Below the pieces are notes generated by a model, which was not told the origin of the DNA, ran no database searches, and saw only the letters and a list, made by a program, of their open reading frames with translations. The position numbers and the translations under genes are program-made. This document shows positions 8,944 through 17,345 of a stretch of DNA of 18,234 bases, one piece after another. Position 1 is the stretch's first letter; every line of letters begins with the position of its first letter. Source of the stretch: Jimgerdemannia flammicorona (Eukaryota > Mucoromycota > Endogonomycetes > Endogonales > Endogonaceae); contig RBNI01002528.1 of NCBI GenBank assembly GCA_003990745.1, forward strand, positions 1 through 18,234, read 5' to 3'.

Positions 8944-9940
8944 ACAGACCTGACCTACAAAAAATCTGAGTCTACCTACCTTCAATGATACTGCACAAGA
9001 AGTCCAAAGCTTCATTAGTATAGTTGACACCAACTTCGAAGCCAATCAATGGACCAATGAATGAGTTGCTGACTGCATTCTAACAAACAACTAAGACCAC
9101 ACTCTGGAACAACTCTTTGCTACCACTACCGCCTATGTCCGCCGAGTTGTTACATTCTTCTGAGGACCTGCCAAAGAATGGTGGTGAACCCTTCTTGAAA
9201 AACCCCTCACATAGGACACCTGACCTGTAGTAGTTGCTCAGAATGCAGCTAATAATACCCTAGGATATGGAGACCATCCTGCAGCCCCTGAACTTAAACA
9301 ACTCATGATTGCTCAATATTGCAGCGAAACCATGATCACTGAATCCCGAGTAAAACTCTGCAACCTCAAATTCGATGTACATGACAAGGAGGAATTCGAA
9401 ACCTTCTGTACAAAACTTGAGTCACTCCTGAACACTGTTGGCCTAGGATATATTGCCAATGATGAAGCATGAAATGGTACAAGAGCAGACCATTTATTCG
9501 ACATCCTGCCAGAATGGCTTACTAGAAAAATCTGAGAACAAGGATGCTCAGTTGATTGTGACCACCAACAATGGTGCCTGGCAAGGATTAAGACTATGAT
9601 CAAACAGATCCTAACAGCTGGACCCATTCTGCCCTGAAGACAATTCAACAACAAGGAAAAGACTTGAACTAAGAAAGAAGAACCCAAGCATGAAGTATCC
9701 CGAGCTCCCTCAACATCCACTTCATGGACACCCAGAAATCATGAACCCACCCAGCCGAGTACCTTCAAGAAACTCACCGAAGGCGAAAGGAATGAACTTA
9801 GAAGAAGTGAAGCATGCTTCTATTGCTGAAAGACAGGACACATGGTCAGTGCCTGCCCTAACAGAAAACCCCGAACAGCAATATGAGCAACTGTTATCAC
9901 TCTGCACCACCTTAACAATCTGACCACCAGAATACTAGAC
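8582..9940 (+). pseudogene. Gag (capsid and nucleocapsid) of element A
   Basis: This forms virus-like particles that package the element's RNA. The open frame has typical Ty3/gypsy Gag order: a Pro/Gln-rich linker, NQQILDLIAQVA, then a capsid with FNDTAQEVQSFIS and GPAKEWW-stop-TLLEK, and a zinc knuckle C-x2-C-x4-H-x4-C at 9815-9856 (C-F-Y-C, stop, K-T-G-H, then C). About 13 in-frame stops are present, nearly all TGA at places where relatives usually carry Arg, plus one TAA and one TAG. Without them the frame runs straight on into dUTPase and protease, so Gag and Pro are one polyprotein. No ATG start is clear at the 5' end. Confidence 0.8.
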
Positions 9941-10400
9941 TTTGTCAAGTTAAGACAAACTGCTAAGACCCCAACCAAAGGAAGTCAAAAAGCAGCTGGA
10001 TATGACCTGTATGCAGCCGAAGAAGCTACAGTCTCCAACCAAGAAGTCAAACAAGTCTACACAGGAATCAGCATCCAAATCCCTGAAGGACATGTTGGAA
10101 GAATATGCTGTTGCAGTAGCCTAGCATTGAAAGGACTCTCAGTAGAAGGAGGAGTCATTGATGAAGATTACACAGGCGAAATTATTGTCCTCATCTGAAA
10201 CCACAGTTGGACACTCTTCAAGATTCCCATTGGATTCTGTATTGCCCAGATCCTATTCAAAAAAATCGAGTCAACCCTGACAGTCAAGGAAGTCCCAGAA
10301 CTACTGCCCACCATCAGAGGATCCAAAGGATTTGGCTCATCAAACAAGGCCCCAGTCCAACCTACCATGAACAAAGAAGAACAATTCTATAAGAAAATCG
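9941..10400 (+). pseudogene. dUTPase domain of element A polyprotein
   Basis: It would hydrolyse dUTP to dUMP and pyrophosphate, limiting uracil in the cDNA. All five trimeric dUTPase motifs are visible in the Gag frame: motif 1 AAGYDLYAAE (9992); motif 2 GRICCCSSLALKG (10097), where the usual Arg before SS is Cys; motif 3 GGVIDEDYTGE (10151); motif 4 GFCIAQILF (10232), with Cys where Arg is usual; motif 5 GSKGFGSS (10319). A TGA interrupts the segment after motif 3 (10196). Both Arg-to-Cys changes fit CGC/CGT to TGC/TGT, the same CpG decay as elsewhere. It lies between the zinc knuckle and the protease. Recognition is secure; the copy is inactive. Confidence 0.9.
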
Positions 10401-10923
10401 AAGATGGATATGTACCAAGTGGCTGATGTCCCTATGGCATTGGAATGTACTCTTCCCGAATGATTGATAATTGCTTCTCTTGTATCAATGAACTGGCTCA
10501 AAGAAGAACCAACAGAAGGAAAGCTCCTACAACTGAAATCACCACTATTGGATCAGACAAACTGCTTACACTTAAAGCTTTTGTCAACTGGGCACCTGTC
10601 AAGATCATGATAGACAGCAGTGCCTTAGGCAATTTCATCAATGAAGAAACAGCCAATAGACTCAAGGTCTTCACCTCTTCAGTACAACAAACTCAAGCAG
10701 TTGCCACAGCTGATGGAACCTCACATGTCATTAGCAAGGAAGTCTGCAACCTACCCTTCTGGATCGGTGACTATTGAGTACATGTTACCCTTCAAATTGT
10801 ACCACTCTCTGACAATGAAATCATCCTTGGAACTCCATGGTTAAAACAAGAGAACCCCATGATCGATTGGGTAAACCATTCTCTGACCATCAAGAAAGGA
10901 CACCACAACTTCAAACTGTAAGG
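10401..10923 (+). pseudogene. retropepsin-like aspartic protease of element A
   Basis: It would cleave the Gag-Pol polyprotein. In the same frame as Gag and dUTPase are VKIMIDSSALGNFI (active-site region at 10601-10642) and, downstream, VPLSDNEIILGTPWL, the second hallmark of Ty3/gypsy proteases, followed by IDWVNHSLTI. The catalytic triplet is Asp-Ser-Ser where family members normally have Asp-Ser/Thr-Gly; element B shows the same change. Stops are TGA after SG near 10424, TGA in GDY-stop-VHVT (10778-10780 region) and TAA after KL (about 10919). Confidence 0.85.
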
Positions 10924-11300
10924 CAAAAAGGACCCACTCAACTCTAGTGACCCTGGACCAAAGATCACCCACATCAACAAGCTACAACTCAAAAAATTGG
11001 CCAAGAAATGCCCTCTCTTTGCTATCTCCATCCGTCTATCCAAAGGAGAACCCGAGAACTCTGAAGAAGACTTTTCCAAAGTTGACAGCCATGTTAGATC
11101 ACTACTCCAGAAAGTCCGAGACACATTTCTGAACCGAACCACAGAACCACCTACACCTGTCATTATTAATGACTAAGAAGAATACAAAGTTGAACAAATT
11201 CTCAACAAACACAGCCACAAGAACCATCCAAATAGTACAACAACACCAGAACAAATTAGAAGGTCCCAACAAGGACGTCGAAAGCTAAGAAGGGGAGAGT
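10924..11300 (+). pseudogene. RT start fused to chromodomain remnant (internal deletion) in element A
   Basis: After the protease the frame gives KLAKKCPLFAIS and SKVDSHVRSLLQK, matching B's pre-RT linker at 17345-17230. It then switches near 11125 to EPPTPVIIND and YKVEQILNKHSH, matching B's segment at 14550-14470, and switches again near 11230 to the 3' tail next to the polypurine tract. The first join keeps the reading frame. Short shared bases (atttc and similar) occur at the join, which would fit template switching during reverse transcription. No RT, RNase H or integrase remains. Confidence 0.85.
11287..11299 (+). promoter_or_regulatory. polypurine tract of element A
   Basis: AAGAAGGGGAGAG, all purines, sits immediately before the 3' LTR and would prime plus-strand cDNA synthesis. 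B has the same site (complement of 13911-13923). Confidence 0.8.
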
Positions 11301-12796
11301 TGTAAGTGTACAACCTCCAAGTCACCAAAATTGCATAGTATCTTCAGAACTAATTTGGAAACCACATGCAAGACTACAAAACAAGAGATCATCTGGTTAC
11401 ATGAAATATACCAGTAAGCACAAGAACCCACCGCTAAGATACAAGAAAACTAGAAGAAGTACTACAACTATAAGACTGACTCTGAACCACTATAACTAGT
11501 TTGGTATACTGTATTATTACAAAAGAAAACCGAAAGTACCGAACTCAAATTGAGACAAGAAGAACCCTATCTCATCTACCAAAAGATTTACGAACTGCAC
11601 TTATCAACTCAAGACCAAGATACACTGCAACTATACAAGACCTCATTATTTAGTGGAAGCAAAACACATTTGAACAACTCCGTTCACTCTATCTGTGTCA
11701 CCTCCATTGGAGAGTGACGGATGCTTCATCTGAACTCAAGAAAGCCGACAACATCGAAACCAATCTCAAGCCATCCATGTGACAGATATTACTACTAGAA
11801 ATTGCCTCGGATTACAGAAAATATCATTTCCGAGAGGTTTGAACCCCCAGCCGTGACATTGGGAGCCCTCGCCCTAGATGAGAATGGCCAGTCCTCGCAA
11901 ATGCACCAGCAGACCAAAAAAAAAGAGAACCAAGACCTGTTATCCTTATACAACCACTGCCACCAAGGATAGCCTTAATCTTACAAGAGATAGAAGTGAC
12001 GACACCTTGAAACTGATGATGTCAGAAGTCAGAAAACTGCTCAGACTTTGCCAGTAATGATGTCATCAATAGTGATGTCATCAAAAGACTATCCAGACAG
12101 TGCCTAAATCTATAAATAGCTTAGCAGTCATAGTATAGTTAGATTAGCCTTGTATAATGTGACTGTGAACTGACTCAGCAGTCAGACGATCTCTTGATAT
12201 GTCAGATCATACTTGTACTACGTAACTGCATTCTGACTCAGTAAAGCACTTAGTGCTACATCCATATCTAGCATAGTCCAGATAGCCCCTCACTAGTATA
12301 AATACCCCCTCCCCCAGACCTCAGAATCTCAGACTTGAACAGACCTGAACAATCTGAACACAACTCCTGAGCACTTCCCCACAATATCCCTTCACACAAA
12401 TACTTCTAGTATAGCAATATCATGAATAGCAAATAAACCTATTTAATAACCCACAAACCCCTCTTAAGTAAATCTGCTCCCCATTAGGTCCTACTCCTAA
12501 CCTCATCACGAAATTTCCTAATTGGGTATTGTCTGCAGCGATACGCCGATTCAACTAAGTTAGTCTTAGTTTCTTAAACTTCCTGAAATACGGAAAATTC
12601 TGAACATCCAGAACTAGTCCAAAAAAGGACTTTGGTTGAGACGTCAATCCGATCTTAAAATCAATAAGCATAGAGGATGTACTCCATATGAAATTGATCT
12701 TGACTATAAGAAAATGGTCTTCCAGAATATCTAGAACTTCCAGAAAACCCTTCCAGAACTACGTAATGGTTACCCTAAAAAAGCAACCCTCTTACA
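11301..12796 (+). repeat. element A 3' LTR
   Basis: 1496 bp, TGTAAGTGTA to CCCTCTTACA, the gap-free partner of 6408-7903. It has TATAAATA at 12297-12304, AATAAA at 12432-12437, TGACTCA at 12171 and 12234, and the TTC/GAA array at 12720-12759. It is followed by GTTGT. Confidence 0.95.
11486..12010 (+). pseudogene. decayed open frame in U3 of the 3' LTR
   Basis: About 175 codons with four internal stops (TAG, then three TGA). The translation includes LRTALINSRPRYTA, WRVTDASSELKKADNIE and LLLEIASDYRKYHFREV. A second frame on the same strand (11301-11978) is also unusually open, with about six stops, and contains FRTNLETTC, which resembles IRTNLEITC near the same place of B's LTR. Which frame, if either, was coding cannot be settled by eye. 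No known domain is recognised. Confidence 0.35.
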
Positions 12797-12801
12797 GTTG
12801 T
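12797..12801. repeat. target-site duplication of element A, right copy (GTTGT)
   Basis: Identical to 6403-6407 and directly follows the 3' LTR terminus CTTACA. Confidence 0.95.
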
Positions 12802-13678
12802 AGTAAGCTAGCAGCTGTAGTTCGTGTCACTTGTACTCAGGTGGCAGGGTGGTCAGTTTGATCTCGAGGGTTGTCTGAAGGTATAGGTTGTATTCTCCGG
12901 TCTCTTCATTATAGTTGAAGTAATCAGGAGTAAATGCAGGTTGGTATTCATACCAGTGGTCATTGTCCCAATAAGTCTTGTAGGTGGTTATGAACTGTTG
13001 TAAGTTCATCGGCAGGGTTGGCAGAGTGATCAGGGTTGGCAGGGATCCTTGGCTTGAGGTCATGTTGGTATCAGAGAGATCATTGTCTTCTGCTTTATCT
13101 TCATCAAATCAGATTATGTTATAGATGTCCTTTATAGCATATCCAACTTGAGACATTTGTAAAATATAGTCATCAGGGTGTGAGAAGGTTCTGTCTATAG
13201 TTTTAACATACTCAAGGTACTTGTGGTTGAGTTCTTGTATCATGTCATCGATTTGGCCATAGGACAGGGTAGCAACTATTTCACTAGTAGTAACTTGGAG
13301 ACAGGGAATAAAGGTGCTATACTCATAAAAGAGTTCTCAGTGTTTGTGGGCAATAAGTTTCTGGTATTGAGACATCTGGGTAATGTCTGTATCATGGTAG
13401 TGTTTGACTATGTCTTCCAGGAGGCGGCTGATCTGGTAATAGCTTGAGATTTATTCGATTTGGTGGGCCTTGTTGAGCATGTTCAGGGTGTTCCATCAGG
13501 CTTCTACAAAGTAGAGGGATGCTAGACTATGGATATTCATGAGGGGCAGAGGGGGTGTGGCTCAGTTGATAATGGTATTCCAAATGTCAGTATGGATGCA
13601 GTTATAGATCTCAGTGGTTATATTTATATGTTTGGAAGTTGTGGTTATTGTTTGTTTTGGTTCTCTGTTTTGATGCAT
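12802..13678 (-). pseudogene. LTR-encoded reading frame of element B, main segment
   Basis: Read on the minus strand from ATG at 13678, this frame continues to 12802 and, after A is removed, from 6407 to TAA at 6229: 1056 bases, 351 codons. There are six internal stops, five TGA and one TAA, the pattern of decayed arginine and glutamine codons seen in Gag and Pol. Segments include EIYNCIHTDIWNTI, YYQISRLLEDIVKHYHD, IDDMIQELNHKYLEYVK and WDNDHWYEYQPAFTPDYF; it is rich in Tyr, Asp and Gln and ends acidic. It lies wholly in U3, upstream of the TATA boxes, so it would be transcribed only at the 3' end of the element's RNA. Family unknown; a captured or orphan gene is possible. Confidence 0.6.
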
Positions 13679-13758
13679 CTTGGGACTTGGTATATATACA
13701 TTTGGTCCTAATTAGTAAGATTCTGTTTATATAAGTCTTGTATTCCATGACTTTATAT

Positions 13759-13798
13759 TGACTCAGCTTTGTGCACTGTAACTTTGGTTTGACTCAGC
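13759..13798 (-). promoter_or_regulatory. paired TGACTCAGC motifs in B U3
   Basis: TGACTCAGCTTT occurs at 13759 and again at 13790, 31 bases apart. Two more GCTGAGTCA copies lie in the distal part of the same LTR (5995-6003 and 6058-6066). These match the Gcn4/AP-1 type core. Confidence 0.4.
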
Positions 13799-13910
13799 TT
13801 TATGATTAAGCAGGTGATTTCCAGATTTGTTCGGATTTCATATGTGGTTTCGATAGCTTGTTCAGAGGGTGACATGTGATTTCTGTAACTTATAGATTGT
13901 GCACTTACAA

Positions 13911-13923
13911 CTCTCTCCTTCTT
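13911..13923 (-). promoter_or_regulatory. polypurine tract of element B
   Basis: AAGAAGGAGAGAG on the minus strand, one base before the 3' LTR. It is nearly identical to A's tract at 11287-11299, and this defines the start of B's LTR. Confidence 0.75.
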
Positions 13924-14339
13924 AGCTTTCGACATCCTCATCGGGGCCTTCTAATTTTGTTCTAGTGTTGTTATACCATTTGGGAGATCAAAAGTCTAGT
14001 AAGATTCATTTTTTCTCAGAAAGTGGCATGCTTGTAATATAGTTGCCTAATGCATTGGATTCATACATTAAAGGGTCGTATGTTCAATACCATGTACTAG
14101 AAGTAATTCTGATGTCATTCACTGCTGGAGAATTTCCTCTAAGGAATCTTCTTAAATATCTATACCTCGTTTCCCACCAGTGGTATGGGGAGAATAGGCT
14201 TACTTTCAGTTTTGCTATTTTTCCAGAGGGTCAGTATTTTTGTCTTGTTTTGCTGAGTTCTTGATCTTGTTTATGATAATTATAATGTTTGGGAGGGTAA
14301 TATATAATATATACTGATAGGTGTTGGAGTATTCAGGTT
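13924..14339 (-). other. 3' tail of element B between pol and polypurine tract
   Basis: About 400 bases without a convincing frame after the TGA at 14340. Only the last 60 bases next to the polypurine tract are shared with A; the rest falls in A's second deletion. It is probably an untranslated 3' region, or a decayed extension of pol if the TGA at 14340 was once CGA. Confidence 0.5.
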
Positions 14340-14639
14340 TCAGTTGTTCAAGGAATCATATTCCTGAACTAAGTCAGTAGTATTCTGAAGGTTGGTCTTG
14401 GGTTTCCATGTGGTATTATGGATTGGATATCCTTTCCATTTGACAAGGTATTCTGAGTGGTTGCTGTGGTCATATTTGTTGAGGATTTGTTCAACTTCAT
14501 ACTCTTCTTGGTCATTAATTATAACAGGTGCAGGTGGTTTGGTGGTCCAGTTTGGAAATAGCTTGTCATTGTTTTCATTATAATGCTTGAGATATTGAAT
14601 ATTAAAGACTGGGTGAATATTAATAGTATCTGGTAGTAC
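14340..14639 (-). pseudogene. chromodomain at the C-terminus of element B integrase
   Basis: The sequence HPVFNIQYLKHY is followed by YEVEQILNKYDHSN, EYLVKWKGYP and TTWKPKTNL, the three aromatic-containing blocks of chromodomains found at the end of Ty3/gypsy chromovirus integrases. They bind modified histone H3 and steer integration to heterochromatin, in agreement with the nested position here. This block is intact, with no internal stop. Confidence 0.9.
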
Positions 14640-15849
14640 CAATTTATAGAAGGTTGGAGACACTTGTATGATGACTTCAAATGGTCCAATAAACTTGCTA
14701 TTCAGCTTGATAGATGGTCTGTGTTTGAGGTTGTCAACTCGGTATCCTCAGATGTCTAGTAGAACTTTTTCTCCAATGTCAAAGGTTTCTTCTCGACAGT
14801 GTTGGTTAACATACTGTGACTGTTGTTCTTGAGCTCGCAATAAATTCTCAATTATGATCTAACTTAGATTATGTATTTGAAGTAAGAACTCTTCAACAGC
14901 TTTGACTATAGAGGGTTCTTCAGTAGTCCGGATGAGTGTCAAAGGGGTGTTTGGATTTTGTCCAGTATTGGCAAAGAATGGAGTCATTCCAAGAGAGGCT
15001 TACTTGCTGTTGTTGTAGACAAACTCAACTGCAGTGAGGTATTCATGCCAATCATCTTGTCTATAGGAAACATAGTTCCTCAGTATTTGTTCCAGAGTTC
15101 AGTTCATTCTTTTGGTTTGGCCATCAGTTTCGGGGTAAAAGGCTGTAGATAGTACAAGTTTCATTCCAAGGTATGCATGGAGGGCTTTCCAAAAATGGCT
15201 GGTGAATTTCAGATCTCAGTCACTAATAATGATCTTTGGAAGACCATGATAGCAGAAGATGTTGTCAAATAAGAGTATAGCTATATCTGGTGCTATTGCA
15301 GTAGTGGTGGTTGGTACAAAGTGGGCTTGTTTGCTGAGATAGTTCACAAAGACAACAATTGCATCTTTTCCATTCTTGGTTTGGAGTAGTTATACAATGA
15401 AGTCTATAGAGATTTGTTCTCAATTAGCAGATGGTACTGGGATAGGGTGTAGTAAGCCAGGTTTTGCTAGTGTTAAGGACTTGTTTCATTGGTAGGCATC
15501 ATAGGAAGTGATGTAGGTCTTGAGCTGATCTGCCATGCAGGGCCAATAGAAGTTCTGGGAGATAACTTCATAACATTTATCAAATCCTAAATGTCCAGCT
15601 GTAGATGCATCATGGCATTTGAATAGGATAGTCCTTCAGAGGTCTCAGTTATTTGGGACATATAGTCTGTCCTTGTAGTAGATAGTATTGTCCTTGAGTT
15701 GGTATTGATGGTACCAGGTATGCTTGTCAGCATCATCATTATTCAGAATTTCTCGGAGTGCTTGAGCTTCTTTATCATCAGCACATACTGTGATAATTTG
15801 TTCCATAATGAAGTTTGTAACCAAGGTGAGAGTTTGGATAACTTCTTTG
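14640..15849 (-). pseudogene. integrase of element B
   Basis: In one frame are the N-terminal zinc-binding histidines (HDASTAGH), then FYWPCMADQ and SYDAYQ, where the usual two zinc cysteines (CDxCQ) are both Tyr; the core begins with ISIDFI (first Asp) and IISD (second Asp, about 15219-15224). The third catalytic residue, normally Glu in DGQTER, is Lys (DGQTKRM, codon 15111-15113). The region ends with the GPF-type module. About ten stops interrupt it, mostly TGA where Arg is expected (YQ-stop-NK, SD-stop-DLKF, MN-stop-TLEQ). Integration activity is lost. Confidence 0.9.
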
Positions 15850-16407
15850 ATTGGTGGTCTGGAGATTACATCAGCAATAATGTTTTCCTTGCCCAGGTGG
15901 TACTGGATTTCATAGTCAAAGTTGGTAAAGACTTTCATCCATCTGGCTTACTTTCAAGAAAGGGTAGCCTGTGTCTTGATGTTGACTAATAACTTGTGGT
16001 CAGTTAATATAGTGAAGTGTACTCCTTCTAGATATAGTCACCATTTGATCAGAGTGTCTACAATAGCTAGCATTTCCTTCTCGTAGATTGCATAGTTGAT
16101 TTCAGTATCATTGAACTTGCGAGAGTGATAGGTGACTGGGTGTCCTTCTTGTATGAGCACTGCTCTAAGAGCTAGGTCAGAGGCATCAGTAGTGACTTTA
16201 TATGGTAGGGCAGGATTTGCCGCTTGAAGTACTGGAGTGGTTATCAAGACATCCTTCAGTGCTTGAAAGGCAGTATCTTGTTCAGATCTCCAATTTGCAA
16301 GATTGTTGAAGTCTTTCTCTTGTTTCATAGTCCAGAGCTGTTCTTTTTTCTTATTATACTTGGTCATTTGGGTAAGGGCAGTAGTGATTTTAGCAAAGTT
16401 GGTAACA
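15850..16407 (-). pseudogene. RNase H of element B
   Basis: It would degrade RNA in the RNA:DNA hybrid. TTDASDLALRAVL, then TYHSRKFN, NYAIYEKEMLAIV and LTDHKLL appear in canonical order, with the Asp and Glu active-site residues kept. The Gly normally found in AxGAVL is Arg. Stops: TGA after IKW (16036-16038), then TGA and TAA a few residues apart before the ARWM segment. Confidence 0.9.
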
Positions 16408-17345
16408 AATTATCTATAATAATTTGCTAGTCCTAGGAATGACTGGAGGTCTTTCAGCTTCTTGAGTCTGGGCCAATTCTTGATTGTAGAGATTTTGCTG
16501 GAGTCTACTTTGATTTTATTTGGAGTGATAATGTGTCCAAGAAATTGGATTTCTTTCAGGAGGAATTTGCACTTGCTGAGCTTTGCAAAGAGTTGGTTTT
16601 CTCGGAGTTTCAGCAATACTAGTTCAAGGTATTCAAGATGTTCCTCCAGGGTTTTGCTGAAGACTAGGATGTCGTCAATGTAGATAATAATGAATTTGTC
16701 CAGATATGAGTGCAGGATGGTATTCATCAGTGTCTGGAAGATTGTAGGAGCATTGGTTAAGCTGAAAGGCATAACCAGGAACTTGAAGTATCCATAGCGT
16801 GTTCGGAAGGCTATCTTGTAGATGTCTTCTTCTTTCATGGCAATTTGCCAGTAACCATTTCACAGGTCAAAGGAGCTCATGAATTGTGGGTTGGTAAGCC
16901 TATCAAATATCTTGTCAATTCTGGATAGTGGGCAATAGTTCTTGATGGTCTGTTCATTGAGGTCTCGGTAGTCAATGTACATTCGCAGGTCTCCTCCTTT
17001 CTTGACAATAAAGAGGACTGGTGCACCATAAGGTAATATACTGGGTCTAATGAATCCTTGTTCTAGGAGTTCATCAATTTCCTTTTTGAGTGCATTAATT
17101 TCTCTCAGAGACATATGGTAGATTGACTTAAAGGCTGGCTTGGTATCTGGAATAGTCTTGATGGCATGGTCTACTACTCGTTTGGGAGGTAGGTCTTTTG
17201 GAAGTTTCTTTGGGAATATGTCTTGGAATTTCTGGAGTAGTGGTCTGACATGGCTATCAACTTTGGAAAAGTCTTCTTCAGAGTTCTCAGGTTCTCCTTT
17301 CAATGGATGGATGGAGATAGCAAATAGAGGGCATTTCTTGGCCAA
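16408..17345 (-). pseudogene. reverse transcriptase of element B
   Basis: The linker KGEPENSEEDFSKVDS leads into RT: RPSILPYGAPVLFIVKKGG, YIDYRDLNEQT, FDL-stop-NGYWQIAM, then PFSLTNAPTIFQ, the catalytic YIDDILVFS (about 16665-16690, intact) and FLGHIITPNKIKV, ending with QSFLGLANYYR before a TAA. Only two stops break the domain (TGA at 16860, TAA at 16408), so it is the best preserved part of B. Confidence 0.95.

Larger units (their letters stand above)
6408..12796 (+). mobile_element. Ty3/gypsy element A, full-length deletion derivative
   Basis: A has two 1496-bp LTRs (TGTAAG...CTTACA), a primer-binding-like site, a polypurine tract and a perfect 5-bp target duplication. The 3397-bp interior encodes, in one frame, Gag, dUTPase, protease and the first part of RT, then jumps in frame to a piece of chromodomain. 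Compared with element B about 2.65 kb (RT to before the chromodomain) and about 0.47 kb (rest of chromodomain and 3' tail) are missing. A therefore could not copy itself and would have needed enzymes from a relative. It is inserted, in opposite orientation, into B's 3' LTR. Confidence 0.95.
12802..13909 (-). repeat. element B 3' LTR, proximal part (most of U3)
   Basis: On the minus strand the LTR begins TGTAAGTGCA at 13909, right after a polypurine tract, exactly as A's 3' LTR does. It carries two TGACTCAGC motifs (13759-13767, 13790-13798) and the long reading frame below. Apart from its first 100 or so bases it shows little similarity to A's U3. It continues at 6407 on the other side of A. 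Confidence 0.85.

Noticed and set aside
8582..11300. Reassigned code with TGA read as an amino acid
   Set aside because: CGA arginine codons still occur in the same frames, the two LTRs show CG/TG/CA alternation at non-coding sites too, and TAA/TAG stops and catalytic losses are present. Decay explains the TGA excess.
13223..13711. Plus-strand open frames opposite B's LTR and pol (also 14043-14264, 15699-15989, 17140-17373)
   Set aside because: They mirror the minus-strand LTR frame, tail and pol frames, and no motif is seen.
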